Assembly (NCBI RefSeq): GCF_026213295.1
Contig: NC_079426.1
Location: 26,598,902 to 26,662,901 of the forward strand
DNA from: Gadus chalcogrammus
Lineage: Eukaryota > Chordata > Actinopteri > Gadiformes > Gadidae
DNA length: 64,000 nt
Reading direction: 5' to 3'
Under the pieces are notes generated by a model. That model had not been told where the DNA came from, searched no databases, and saw only the letters and a program-made list of their open reading frames with translations. Each line of letters starts with the position of its first letter. Position 1 is the stretch's first letter. Below are positions 1-11,754 of this stretch, in pieces. A program made the position numbers and the translations under genes.

Positions 1-159
1 ACTATATTTGAAACTATTAATTGCATCCCGTTTAACAATAATGCAATATATTAGCAAAGTTACCTGTAGTAAGAAGCAGTCCACCATTGACAAAATGTTT
101 TTTTAATGATTTTTATGGTATTTTATAGGATTTATTTCCAGAAATTATTCCATCCAGGC
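1..159. other. AT-rich sequence, no feature seen
   Basis: No ORF, repeat partner or motif was recognised before the dispersed repeat that starts near 160. Confidence 0.5.
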
Positions 160-830
160 CAAGTTTCGGTGCGGGGGTCCCAGTTAGGCCCTAGAATAAG
201 GTATTCAAATTTCAGGGCGGTAGGACCGTCCTCTTAAAAACTGTTTTTCCACCACATTCTGTACCATTAGGTCTTGCTGGCAACACTTCTGAGGGCTTTG
301 TCCAAATGACAGTCCATTTGGGAAAACTTTTTTTCTCTAAGGGCTAGAACTCCAAATCTAGGATATTTCGTCGGGGGCCCGGAAATGTGTGTAAAATTTT
401 TAGTATCCCTAGCTATCTCGAAAAGGCCGGAAAAGGGGCGTGACCTCCAACAGTACAGTAAATGTACATAAGACAGAGGTTAGTTTCTAGTCCCCATTTT
501 TTGTGGAATGGAGGTGTACATTTGTGGCTTAAGGTGTGTAGACACAGCTGGCCTGTGGCCACGTTTTTGAAGTCTGGGGTCAAAAGGAGCCGGCACCACG
601 CCGCTTATGAGATAACAAAAAGTTAATGTGTATTTCTCTGATAACTTTTTTTCATTATTAAAGAGAGGCCTGATTCTCAGATATGCATGTTGGATGGCTA
701 GGGCGTAGGTCTGGGAAGAACTTCAGGCCAAAATCTCGCAAGCGAGCCACTGGGTGAGGTGCAACGAGATGGAGCACTTGCTGAGTCATTTCCTGTAGGG
801 CTGGAGCCACAGGTTGAAGCGTATGCGTCC
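160..830 (+). repeat. Dispersed repeat family, copy A
   Basis: This segment is repeated in inverted orientation at about 32,268-32,900, inside the large palindrome, and in pieces in direct orientation at 36,087-36,151, 39,935-40,062 and 41,505-41,600. Shared landmarks include a block ending GCGGGGGTCCCAGTTAGGCC, the phrase GGGGCGTGACCTCCAACAGT and the phrase GGCACCACGCCGCTTATGAG. No protein is encoded; short ORFs in it are chance. Copy A is a fragment, since the outer parts of the palindrome family are absent here. Confidence 0.85.
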
Positions 831-844
831 TTAACCCATACATG

Positions 845-1205
845 TTGTGTAATTAACAAGGACACGTTGGTGTAGTTGTGTTGAGTAATGTCACAGATTT
901 CACTGTAAAATCGCTGTTAATGTGCAGCCATCGGGTCTTCCGTTAGCCAATGGGATGAATGCTCATAGCTTCATATATCGTCGTGGAGGGATTACATTGC
1001 AATGAATGGAAAATCCCCTGCGTCGAAAGAAGCAGCACAAGGTCCTCCGTTAGCCAATGGGATGAATGCTCATAGCGTCTCTATGTGCAGCCATCGGGTC
1101 AAACCCCATGCGTCGAAAAAAAAGCACAAGGGTACCCTTTTGCATCAGAAGCTGAAGCCAAAGTCACTGACCGTTCGTCAAAAATCGACACGCTCGGAGT
1201 GAGAA
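845..1205 (+). repeat. CCAAT-containing repeat, copy 1
   Basis: Direct repeat of 46,602-47,030, with long near-identical stretches starting at AACAAGGACACGTTGGTG. Inside it a unit containing GTTAGCCAATGGGATGAAT recurs twice here and three times in the other copy. Each unit carries a CCAAT pentamer, a common promoter motif, but a promoter role is only a guess. The short ORFs across it are not supported as genes. Confidence 0.8.
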
Positions 1206-2317
1206 TGTGTTGCTCCGTCAGACCTTCTCATGGGGATCTGTCATGGCCTCATGACACTCTTGTTCAGGCACAGTCTAATCAAGGTGACACGATACAGATG
1301 AGGGGACACTTGTGTTACAAGTCATAGGATAAAGATCGAGAAGTAATTAAAGGAATTTATTCATGGTGTAAAGATTAAGACCCTCTGAATTTGGAGTACA
1401 TGAAAAAATCTACGGAGGTTTGAGCTCTTAAATCAATCACTACTGTAAGGAAAGAGAGGGAATAACGAGAAGGTAAATGGTGTGAATGGTTCTCTGTACC
1501 TTCAGGCGTTAGCATTTAGTTTCCTCAACAAGCAGCTTCAGAAGCTTTCAGATTACCTGGCTCCTTAGAACTCCACATAAAGATTGGGGAGACATTTTAA
1601 ATTGTTTACTAAGAAAAGCTTGGTATTTTCATCCTCAGTCATCAGTATACACGCAAACCCATAATATTCACACAACTAAACACACCTATGCACGTTTGCT
1701 ATCAGGATCAAAATGATTGATTCTACTATTAGGACATATGCACAAATAAATATGTACTCGTCAAATCATACATGTGTCTTTGAAACACGCACGCACCCAC
1801 GCACGCACGCACACACACAAACACACTTAGTGGACACAAATGGTGGAAAGAAAGGTCTCTTATATCATAGCACTTCAATGTCACCATGGCAACATGATGA
1901 TTCTGAGTGGCATGTGTCAAAGGGGAGACAAATGCGTGAAACATAATCCTATGCGTGTTCTCATTCATCTATATTTGTATGATAACAGACACTCACACAC
2001 ACAGATACTGGTGTTTGTGGGTGGGTGACTAGGCAACAGATGGCTCGTTGTACGAGTGCAGACAGGGGATGTGTCTGTGGGCTGCAGGAGAGATGTTCAA
2101 TCTGATAACAGGACCCTCCATGGAGCTGCCCTCATGTGCTTTCCTTTTCCAGTTTACTTTCCTCCCCTTCATTGTAACAGAACTCAAGGACAGTGAAGCT
2201 GCGAGGCTCAGGTCACTGCAAATAGATTGATTCATTGAAATGGTGGTGCATACTTTGATATATATAGCCTAGCGATTGTTGTACTTGCACTTGGTTATAT
2301 GAACATCCTTTCAGTAC
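1206..2317. other. Non-coding stretch with short simple repeat
   Basis: No gene recognised. The only clear structure is an ACGC/CA simple repeat near 1788-1830. ORFs of 60-80 codons on both strands overlap one another and have no domain signature. Confidence 0.5.
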
Positions 2318-2402
2318 CGACAGCGATATATTGATGCACTTATGACAAATGAACTTGTAAGTCGCTTTGGATAAAAGCGTCTGTTAAATGCCTTAAATGT
2401 AA
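2318..2402 (+). repeat. Fish SINE/LINE 3' tail
   Basis: The block GTCGCTTTGGATAAAAGCGT followed by CTGTTAAATG and an ATGTAAAT end is the widespread conserved 3' tail of teleost SINEs and their partner LINEs. Only this tail is convincing; I could not find a tRNA-like head with A and B boxes upstream, so the copy is probably 5'-truncated. Confidence 0.55.
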
Positions 2403-2583
2403 ATATATATTTTTGTTTTTATTGAGATAGGAAGCAAATGCTGTGTGTTTGTTTGGCTCTAATGTGCACAGGCCATACTTTCTAGAGAGGGTCTTTATGG
2501 GAACTCTTTAGTAGTGGTTGGTGGAGGACCCAGGAAGTAATGCAGTGGGTTCTGTCGGGGTCCAGTAAAACAGTCGAAGTTTA

Positions 2584-3367
2584 GGCCCCGTCCACCCAGA
2601 GCCGATTTTTTGGTGAAACCGGTAGATCTGGTGCCCGAAACCACACTTTTCTGAAACCATGTCCCCGGGTGGTTTCAATTATATCCGGACCTATCCGGTT
2701 TCGTGTTAGGATTCGTGTGGAGGCCTGTAGCGCAAACGATGACGTCATCACGTCATCGGGCACCCCCCACCAGCTGGGCGACGTTAGAGTTGCTTTTAAT
2801 TTTTTATTTGTATTCTTTCTGTAGCTTTAAATACAGCCCCTTTGTACATTTAATTACTAACTGTACATTAAAAAGGATTTCTGCTCAATTTAAAAGGTTT
2901 AATCTCCTTCTTGAATGAATGTTTGTATACAGTGCGGAGGCTGGATGCGCGCAGGCTTGATGGGCTCCACTTTTGTGGAGAACCAGCACCTTAATATTTA
3001 CTACATCGTGTCTACGGCTCGCAATGACTTTATGGAGATATTCCTGAAACGCATCAAAGGAACACGGAGGGGAAAAGATTGTCGCCCGTGTGGACGGGGC
3101 CTTCACATCTATTTCGATCCACCGCGAAGCGCTACCAGGAGGGTATGTTTATAAACAGTGCCCAGGTTTTATGCGCATGCTCGCCTCTTCTTCATCTTTC
3201 TTTTTCTGGAGTTCTGTAGCAGAAACAGCGCCCCTTCCATGTGCCTGGAATGTGTTCCACAGCGGTTCTACAGCTCAATGCGGTTTTCAATTAATCCGTC
3301 TCTTACGGAGAAATTCCTGGACCGCATAAAACGAAAACTGATCGTTTTCGCCCGTGTGGACGGGGCC
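2584..3367. mobile_element. MITE with GGCCCCGTCCAC inverted ends
   Basis: The left end reads GGCCCCGTCCAC and the right end at 3367 is the exact inverse, GTGGACGGGGCC. A third copy of this end lies inside, finishing at 3101, with the preceding 50 bp also similar to the sequence before 3367, so the right end is duplicated or a second copy is nested. Flanks are TTA on the left and GTA on the right, close to a three-base PIF/Harbinger-like duplication. A related left end, GGCCCCGTTTAC, occurs at 21,415. No transposase is present. Confidence 0.65.
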
Positions 3368-3504
3368 GTAGATTCTGGTCCATGTGTTGTCGTGGTAGCG
3401 ACCCATGACAGAACACGGTATGTAGACTTTATGTCAAGGTTAGCATTAGATGGAGGCTTGACTGCAATAAGACAATGATAAGTGTCTTCCAGGTTGCCCA
3501 GAGA

Positions 3505-3712
3505 GTGAGGGCAATAGAATAGGAGAGAGGGAGGGGGGGGTGGGAGGAAGAGGGGTAGAGGGGGAGGGGTAGAGGGGGAGGGAGAGAGGGTGGGGAGAGG
3601 GAGGGGGACAAGGAGGGGAGGGGTGGGAAAAGAGAGGAATAGAAGGGGGGGTGAAGAATGTGAGCGAGGGGGGAGAGGAAGGGGAGGCGGGAGAAATAGA
3701 TGAAGGGGAGTA
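3505..3712. repeat. Polypurine G/A tract
   Basis: About 200 bases almost purely G and A on the plus strand, with runs of up to eight G and GAGGGG motifs. Such tracts can form triplex or quadruplex DNA. The proline/serine-rich ORF read from the opposite strand is a product of this composition. Confidence 0.85.
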
Positions 3713-3902
3713 TTCAGATTTTCAAGATCAAAACTCAAAAATAGGTTTGGAGACAATGTAGTTGGTGGGTTGAGCAGCAGCCTATGGATCAATAGGGTCA
3801 TTCCAGCCATAGACGTTTCCCCTATACATCACACGCCCACTGGGGTTATTGCTTTTTAGAAAAAGGGTCTACATGTCTACATGTGTGGCCTGCAATCTGT
3901 CA

Positions 3903-3949
3903 TGTGTGCGTGTTTGTGTGTGTGTGACACACACATACACACACACAAA
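3903..3949. repeat. GT run joined to AC run (hairpin)
   Basis: A TG-rich run passes directly into a CA-rich run at about 3927, so the two halves are inverse complements and can fold into a simple hairpin. Confidence 0.8.
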
Positions 3950-4298
3950 CAATGAGGTGAGAAGCCCAAGGCTCTAGTCCTTTAATGCAGGAATTCCGAA
4001 AGTGTGAAACTCGCACGCGAGCTGCCACAAGGGGGTCCGCAAGAGGAAAAATGTAATGGCGGTCAGGTGTAATATTACACAATTACAGGGCTGTTTTTTA
4101 AGTGGGATTTAAAACAACATGAACAGTAAACATTTCCTTTGTAATCCCTTTCATTTTAAATCAAAAAACTAATTCATTAGTTTTTGATAGAAACGTAGAA
4201 GAAGACAGCTGAGCACTACTGTCTTTTTTCTACGCACTGCAGGCTAGGCTATATGCGTGCCAACTCGTTTCATTCATTCCTTATATATTATATAAAAT

Positions 4299-5600
4299 GT
4301 GCTTAACTGGCTGAAATCAGGGAAACTGTCAAGTGGGACGTCTTATGATAAAGTTGTCATTCACCAAGGAGGAGAGGGAGAGAGTGAGGATTTGGAGGCA
4401 ACAGAGACGGAGAGAATAAAAAAAGAAAGAAAATGCGGGAGTCAGACGATGCGCCGGAGGAAACCAAAGAGGAGGGAAGGAGATGGCAAAAAAGAGGTGT
4501 GGGGGTGAACACCAGATGGGGAAAAAAAAGAAGGAACTATGATGACAATTATCTGGGTCTTGGCTTCACTTGTATTGGCGATATAGATTGCCCGAAGCCT
4601 CATTGTGTGGTGTGCAGTGAGGTTCTAGCAAACAGCTGTCTGAAGTCGTCTTCTCTCCGTCGTCACCTGCACACGAAACATGGCAATTTGAGTAAAAAGC
4701 CCCTTACATTTTTTAAAGTAAAGTTGGAGTTGCAGAAAAGCCAAAAACAAATGCAGTTTCATTCATGCGTTGGGTCTACGAAAGACACATTACGGACTTC
4801 ATATATGTTCAGTTACAGAGTAGGGAGAAAGGGGCTGCCACACACAATTGCAGAAGACGTGTGTTTGCCAGCGGCCAAGAGATGGTGGAGTGTATGATTG
4901 GAGAGAAAAAGGGAAAAAAGGTGGACATGATTCCTGTGTCCAATAACACTGTGTCGCGCCGCATTGATGCCATGTCTGATGACATCCTGGCTACACTAGT
5001 CAGCCGTGTGAAGAAAAGTGAATTTTACTCTCTGCAAGTAGACGATTCTAAAGATGTTGCAAATCTTGCCAATCGTCTACTGTATGTCCGTTACCTTTTT
5101 GAAGGAATGGGACAAGAAGATCCCATTGCTACCCGAACAACAGGAGAGGAAATCTTAAATTGAATTAACGTTTTTATGAGTACCAATGGGATAGACTGGG
5201 AGCGCTGTGTGGGATATGCACAGACGGGGCAAAATCAATGACGGGGAAAAACACAGGGCTTATAGCTCATATTAGGAGTCTGTCCATCCATCAGCTGGTT
5301 ACACTGCAGTAATCACAGAGAGGCCCTTGCAGCCAAAAACATGCCAGCTGATCTACTTGAAGTGCTGAACGACACAGTCAAACTGGTGAACTTCATTGAA
5401 GCTTGTCCGCTAAATTCAAGAATATTCACACTGTTATGTAATGAGATGGGCCGCAAACACAAATCACTGCTGCTGCACACAGAGGTGCATTGGCTGTACC
5501 GCGGCAAAGTGCTGACAAGGCTCTTTGAACTCTGGCACGAATTGCACGTTTTTTGAGGAGACTCCGTTTAATTTGGCCTTCAGTGTGCATGACGAAGATT
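4299..5600 (+). pseudogene. hAT transposase fragment, ZBED5/Charlie-like (broken)
   Basis: Remnant of a hAT-superfamily transposase of the kind related to vertebrate ZBED5, FAM200 and SCAND3. The first frame starts LNWLKSGKLSS. A zinc finger follows at about 4600-4690, with CVVC and a LRRHLHTKH motif. From 4880 another frame reads MIGEKKGKKVDMIPVSNNTV and a DD-like segment SLQVDDSKDVANLANRL. Near 5200 a third frame contains CTDGAKSMTG, and near 5490 HTEVHWLYRGKVLTRLFEL matches the conserved RW block. At least three frameshifts and a stop at 5161 break it. The product runs into the assembly gap and its C-terminal half is missing. The usual protein is about 600 residues. Confidence is high for family, low for exact subfamily. 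Confidence 0.85.
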
Positions 5601-5700
5601 NNNNNNNNNNNNNNNNNNNNNNNNNNNNNNNNNNNNNNNNNNNNNNNNNNNNNNNNNNNNNNNNNNNNNNNNNNNNNNNNNNNNNNNNNNNNNNNNNNNN
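5601..5700. other. Assembly gap (100 N)
   Basis: Exactly 100 N, the usual placeholder for a gap of unknown length. It hides the end of one hAT fragment and the beginning of the next hAT element. Confidence 0.99.
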
Positions 5701-7866
5701 TTCCATTCCAGCACCACGGCAATGCACCAGCACCTGAAGAGGCGCCACCCGGGAGCAGCTGCAGATGACCGAGCATCGTAAGGTTTTTTTCAACTCCCCA
5801 CTTTGCACTCGATGTTGAAGTAGGCTATAATACATTGTCGACACCTAAAGTTTTAGGCTACAGTGTATGTTTTCTGTGTAATTAATTACTACATGTAATA
5901 TAGTCGTGTATTCAACGTGTGAAATTACAACGCTTAAGCAAGTCTGGCATGTCAGTGAGCACAGTTAGATGCCAGGACTACTGCTATTCCGGTTTTAAAC
6001 GAAATATTGGCGCCCGTAATAGTAACTGTGTTCACTGTCATGCCATGACTGCGCAAGTGACGTTTATGTTACAAACATATGATTTGATTAGCCTACTGGT
6101 TGATATTAATCATAGGGCATAGCCTCTGCTGAGGTGGATGCATAGAAAATTCGTAGAATGTGTTTCTTTGTTCTTGGTTTATTATATTTATTTTAATGTG
6201 TGTGTGTACTTTGTTTTCAGGGATAAGAAGAATAGTGTGGAAAATTACTTTCACAAGAAAAATACAACCCCCTGCACCCCCCAGGAGGCTGCCATACTTA
6301 CTGAGAGCGTCTTATCAATGATTTGTAAAGATATGAGGCCGATTTCTGTGGTTGAGGGCGAGGGATTTAAAGAAATGCCGACCACCTTCGAAGCAGGTTA
6401 CACTCTGCCTTCTAGGCGCCATTTCACTACTCTGATCGAGAAGAAGTATGAAACTTCAGGAGAGAAACTTAAAAACAAACTTAAAATGACCAAATCCAAA
6501 ATCTCCCTTAGCACTGATGCCTGGACCAGTCTGGTGACAGAAGCCTACTTAGGGGTAACTTGTCATTTCATTGATGACAATTGGGAGCTTGTCTCCTTCA
6601 ATTTGATAACACTGCCAGTTGAAGAACGCCACACATCAGAAAACATTGCCCTATGGCTGGAGAATGTGGCAGAAAAATTCAACATTTCTTTTGAGAATGT
6701 CCTTGCTATTGTCCATGACAATGCAAGTAACATTGTGGCAGCTCTCAGAATCTTGGAAGAGAGATTTGGGGTGGTACCCCATCGGTGCGCTGGGCATACA
6801 CTTCAACTGGTAGTCAACAATGCAATGAAGAACCCTGAGATTAACAAGGCACTCTCAGCTACACGGTGCCTTGTAAAACAAATAAAGAAGAGTGAGCCAG
6901 CTACCACTAAGCTGAAGCTTAAACAACAACAGATGGGCACAGTTGTACATAAACTGATACAGGATGTAGCAGTCCGCTGGAACAGTTCATACTACATGAT
7001 TGAACGTGTTTTAGAGCAGTGATGGCCAGTGGTTGCGACGCTATCAGATCCAGAAATCACACAGCGCGGAAAGCACTATCTTGATCTGAAAAACGATCAA
7101 TGGACTCTTCTGGAGGAACTGGAGGATGTGCTCAAGCCCTATGAGCAAGCCACGGTTTTCCTTAGTGGTCAATCTTATGTCACAGCTTCTGTTCTCCCCC
7201 CCCTGCTGAAAGGTCTCCTGAAATCCACCCGAAAAAAATCATTTGATTCTGCTGCCATGACCTTTTTCCAGACCAAAGCAGAAGAGGGGATATTGTCAAG
7301 GTGTCAGGTGTTTGTATTTAAAGAGGGTGGGAAAATGTGTCTCTCATTGCTGCTGCACTTGATCCCCGTTTTCGGAAATTGAAGTTCCTTCCAGCAGATG
7401 ATGCACTCAAACTGCAAGTGCAAATACAGAGTGTTGCTCTTGATATCAGAAGGAAGCAGAAATTGTTACAGGCAGCTGTGAGGCAGGAAGCCTCAGCAAG
7501 CTCCCCACCAAATAAGAGGTCCTGCTCTTTGTTGGACACTTTGTTGTTCTCAGATTCTGAGGGGGAAGACGAAGAAAACAAGGACCAGGAGGATGGTGAA
7601 GGGGACAGTGAGACAGTCAGGAAAGAGGTGATGTCGTATTTTGGGGAAAACCCTATCCCAAGGGATGATAACCCCCTTACATGGTGGAAGGATAACGCCA
7701 TAAGGTTCCCCACCCTGGCTGCAGTAGCCAAATCTTACTTGTCTTTACCTGCAACATCAACGGCATCTGAAAGGCTTCTCTCAGTTGCTGGGAACATTGT
7801 TTCCCAAAAAAAGGGCAAGCCTGACTACTGAGCATGTGGAAATGCTTACATTCCTCCACTCCAATA
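5701..7866 (+). pseudogene. hAT transposase, BED finger plus two exons (broken)
   Basis: Ac/hobo-type hAT transposase related to ZBED1. Exon 1 emerges from the gap at 5701 and encodes the end of a BED zinc finger (AMHQHLKRRHPG), ending at 5777 before a GTAAGG donor. A TTTTCAG acceptor precedes exon 2 at 6221, and the reading phase matches across the intron. Exon 2 has DAWTS, VHDNASNIVAAL, HRCAGHTLQL and VAVRWNSSYYM, all conserved hAT core blocks, then the C-terminal dimerisation domain with [20 protein letters not shown] near 7750-7800. Damage: an in-frame TGA at 7020, a frameshift between 7300 and 7340, and another near 7815 before [12 protein letters not shown]. It encodes no active enzyme as it stands. 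Confidence 0.9.
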
Positions 7867-7890
7867 TATGACCGTATTTGTTTCTTGAAT

Positions 7891-8016
<126 letters not shown>

Positions 8017-8725
8017 GTTATTTGCATGAATGAAGATGCTTTTTTTTCAGTAAGCTAGGCCTATGTTCATAAGTTCATAAAAAACATAAGTGTTTAAGTC
8101 TGAATATTTTTTATTTATTTTTTGTTGGAAAAGCACTTTTTTTATATTAGCTTAAAGTTTACAAAAGTTACTGTATTCTTTCAATAGCTCTAAGAAAGGG
8201 TGGCTGGTTAACCTTTTTATTTGTATATTGAATGCTAGTCATCAGAATGCATTATTTATATCACTCTTACTAGAATTGTATTTTTGAATTTTGAAAAATT
8301 CTATACTTTGTTATTTTTATGTGAATAAGGAATTAAAACATGCACTTTTTTTTCCAGTAAGCTAGGCCTGTGTTTTCATAAATGTTCAATTCGGTTGGTT
8401 CAGGAAGGATGGAAGGCCTTTGTGTTTTCAAGGCTTCAAGGTTTCATTGAATGCTACCTTCTAAGAATGTATTCCTTTGCACTTTTATGATGGAATTTTA
8501 AGGCAATAAACATGCATTGCAAATTGCAAAATGGAATTCATGTTTTTTTCATTCAGATATGTAAATCAACATGTATAAATTGCTATTAGTCAATTAATGG
8601 GGAGATAATCGATAATCGAATCGAAATCGAATCGAACTGAAAAAATGAATCGTTAGATGAATCGATGCATCGAAAAAATAATCGCTAGATTAATCGTTTA
8701 AAAAATAATCGTTTATCCCAGCCCT

Positions 8726-9266
8726 AATCACGGGTAGGCTGCTAGCTACCCAGTAATTTTACATCGATGGGAGAGGCAGAATTGCTATTTTCAATCTAAT
8801 TTAATTTGAACATGATTAAACTGAAGTTGCACATGATTTCCAATCGGGTTTGTTGGTTTTACATAATGAATTCAACAGGAAATTGCTGACTCGCAGATTA
8901 CGGATGCGCTAATCTGCGAACTCTCGAAACGAGAACCCGTGGGATCACCTTTCACCTGTAGGATATTACAATATTATGACTTTTATTTTTTAGGATAATC
9001 GGTAGTTACTTAGTGGAATTGTCGTTGGCATCTAACGCCAAAACAAGTGCTAATTTTCTCATCCTCGACATTGTAACTAGTCGACACTGTAGCGTAGTCA
9101 AACCACTTTGATATGGTAACCGATTTGCAACGTGTGCTCTAGAAAATTCTGCTCTAGAATGAACTTGAAAAAACCACCCTGTCAGTTTTTTAGTTGGTCA
9201 AAAACCGCCTGGGTCAGGTGTTTTTTAATATAAAAAAACTGCCTGTGTGAACACGCCCGTAATATA
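8726..9266. other. Non-coding stretch with small hairpin
   Basis: No gene seen. At 8891-8919 TCGCAGATTA and its inverse TAATCTGCGA form a perfect 10-bp stem with a 9-base loop, followed by CTCGAAACGAG, another short stem. Near 9,150-9,250 poly-A and poly-T runs suggest remnants of another repeat that I could not classify. Confidence 0.4.
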
Positions 9267-9540
9267 TATATCTATGGTTTTTAGAGTTTAAGGATTAGAG
9301 GGGGCGGTCGATAGCAACCACCATAGCAACCATGACAGTCAAGTGATGTAGACGCAGCCCCAAAAAAATAGAATACATACCCTACACACTCAGGAGATTA
9401 ATTGTATTTAAATTATTATGACCCTGGAGCCTTTATTTGCATGGGTTTACATTTCGTTCTGTGTAGCATGGAAAAATCGGAGAAACACTCCCATTCAGAA
9501 TGCATCGGTTTACATTTCATTCTTTGGAGCCCGGTTATTT
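9267..9540 (+). repeat. Dispersed repeat family, copy B part 1
   Basis: Matches the palindrome arms (33,700-33,830 direct, 31,500-31,780 inverted) and 41,900-41,970. Landmarks are GAGGGGGCGGTCGATAGCAA and TGTAGCATGGAAAAATCGGA. The copy breaks off near 9540 and resumes at 10,735. Confidence 0.85.
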
Positions 9541-9888
9541 TTATTTATTTATTTATTCAGGTTTTTTTTGGGGAAAAAAGCTAAATTTTCTGCAATAATC
9601 CAAAATCAAATGGGAAAACCCGTTGGCTTGGGAACCCAGGGCGACGCTCACTTCCGGGTTGGCCAATATACGTTATCCCTCCACCACTCTATCCTGTAAA
9701 ACACATGTTCAAGTTGAATGATAATGCATGAATCTATCCTTTATTCTGCCATAGTATTTATTAAAAGGGGGGGGGGGGGCATACAAGTCTTTTGGCCACG
9801 GATCCAGATCGGTTTCGGAGCATTTCAGCACCTCGGGCAACAGCGCAGGGTTGCCAGGTCCTGCAAAAACGTCCTGCCCGCATGCTGT
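9541..9888. other. Interruption within copy B
   Basis: No gene. Contains a short TTTA run, a 12-base G run near 9769, and a segment around TTTATTCTGCCATAGTA that recurs near 46,300. Confidence 0.4.
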
Positions 9889-9896
9889 GTGTGTTG

Positions 9897-9951
<55 letters not shown>

Positions 9952-9971
9952 TGTGGTGTGTGTGTGTGTGT

Positions 9972-10002
<31 letters not shown>
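9889..10002. repeat. (GT)n microsatellite, interrupted
   Basis: GT dinucleotides with a few GG and TT interruptions over about 110 bases. Confidence 0.95.
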
Positions 10003-10004
<2 letters not shown>

Positions 10005-10130
10005 GGGCTGCTCGATTATGGGAAAATCATAATCACGATTATTTTGGTCAATATTGATATCACGATTATTCAAACGATTATTTTTGAGTTTGAAAACATG
10101 CATTTATTGACACAATCAATTATGACATAG
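10003..10130 (+). mobile_element. hAT-like element terminus
   Basis: Begins TTAGGGCTGCTCGATTATGG and is rich in CGATTAT motifs, the typical left end of teleost hAT MITEs. I found no matching right end, so this is probably a truncated end. Confidence 0.45.
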
Positions 10131-10734
10131 AAACAATTATCTGTGCGTGTGCGCTCCTGTGTATGTGCTTGTGTGTGTGCTCCTGTGTGTAGCTCATCTG
10201 TGGGGTTACTTAAAGGTTTTTTGCCAGAAAGGTCAGGCTCAGGCATTCTAAATAGGTTCTACACATACGTGAAATAATACATTCCCTATTTAATGTCTAG
10301 AGAACAACGGTCCCAGCATTTCTCCATAGCAAACTTAAAAGTCACAAAGCCATAACAAACGCATGGCTAATAAAATCATATTGTTGTTAAACAGAAATAC
10401 ATATACAAGATGTACTTGGCAGTTCTGCCTTAAAGAACTCTTAGTTAAAGTCTGCTATAGGAGCTTGTTATCGTTCATCAAACTGTAACGTTACTGAAAC
10501 TTTAATATTCCACACGGTAGGTCTACTCCAACATGTCTGTCAACAGTCGATGCTGCTGATTGGCGGTTCACTGGCATGTCCCGCCTCCTGCCAACGGCAT
10601 ACTTCCTGATGCAGCACGCCTGTTAGATTGTACTCCCTCTCGCCGCTTTGAATGCTTTAGCATGCGCGTCTCTTTCATAAACTTTCATAAACTCTCTAGG
10701 CCTACTGTAAAACGGAAAATGTCAAATTAATCTG
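10131..10734. other. Unclassified sequence inside copy B
   Basis: No gene seen. It replaces the part of the repeat family that corresponds to about 33,830-34,045. Some GT-rich sequence follows 10,140. Confidence 0.4.
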
Positions 10735-11075
10735 GGTTGGCTCTCAGATATACGTGTTTCTAACAAGATGATATCATTAAAAGTTACATAAAGTAATGGT
10801 TTAACAACACAACCGCAGAAAACACGTGAGCTGCTAGTTTAGCGAAAGCAGCGTCCCTAGCAACCTGACGTCATTGAAACATGTGAGCGAGCCGATAAAA
10901 TCATCCTAATAACTATAAAATAAAGATCAGACACAATCACTGACTGAAGATATGCAAGTAAAAAGTATATTTCTCGCTAGAAATGTCATTAGAAACACCT
11001 TGAATGGTGTATCTGTCCTAAGATATTGCATTTCCCATTCCGATAATAAAGATTAATATAGGCTACGTAACAATT
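10735..11075 (+). repeat. Dispersed repeat family, copy B part 2
   Basis: Matches 34,045-34,520 in direct orientation and 30,815-31,275 inverted. Landmarks are GGTTGGCTCTCAGATATACG, GTGAGCTGCTAGTTTAGCGA and the end GATTAATATAGGCTACG. Copy B has one unit of the roughly 135-bp block that is duplicated in both palindrome arms. Confidence 0.85.
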
Positions 11076-11245
11076 TCACCAAATGCTGGGAGAACGTCTC
11101 GCCCCCTGTTGGTGCTATTCCTCCATTCATTTAGATGAGCGGAAGAAAGCGTCTACTCCTCACGCTTTGGTCAGGCAAAGCGTGAAACTGAACACGTCTT
11201 GTGAGGTGGACCAACGTTTCTATTTCACGCTTTGGCGTGATACCA

Positions 11246-11249
<4 letters not shown>

Positions 11250-11332
<83 letters not shown>
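11250..11332. repeat. (CT)n microsatellite
   Basis: CT dinucleotides with one interruption near 11,286. Confidence 0.97.
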
Positions 11333-11334
<2 letters not shown>

Positions 11335-11459
11335 AATGGTTTGACATTCCGTTCTGTGGAAGACGAAAAAGGTGCAACCGTGCTGTGGGACACGATTAAC
11401 GGTTGTGCGCATGAGCACGAAATCGCATGATATAGGTGATATACATGTATTTATTGTCA

Positions 11460-11700
11460 TTTCACGGATCCCTGTGAGACCAGGTCGACTCGCTCATTGA
11501 AACGGGAATCTGTGTGTGTGCCACAGAATATCAGTGTCATTTACTTGCATTGGAGCAAATTATGTGCCGTGTGTGTGCCACGGAATATCAGTGTCATTTA
11601 TTTGCATTGGACCAAATTCCGTGCCCTTATCACGGAAATCGGATTTTGAGTTAAGCGTCCGTGGTCATTTAACGGATTCCTGTGAGACCAGGTTGGACAG
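11460..11700. repeat. Short tandem block with CTGTGAGACCAGG ends
   Basis: A roughly 58-bp unit containing GAATATCAGTGTCATTTA is present twice in tandem (about 11,517-11,572 and 11,573-11,632). It is bracketed by two direct copies of a motif reading CACGGATCCCTGTGAGACCAGG or close to it at about 11,463 and 11,672. The class is not recognised. Confidence 0.6.
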
Positions 11701-11754
11701 GCCTGCTATTATACTTAGTAAGATGTGAGTCTTCACCACTATATACTGCGGGAT

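Noticed and set aside
3268..3810. 180-codon proline/serine-rich ORF on the minus strand
   Set aside because: Arises from a polypurine tract; no start context, domain or partner supports it.
10540..10680. CpG-island-like promoter
   Set aside because: Short GC-rich patch inside repeat-derived sequence; no gene follows.
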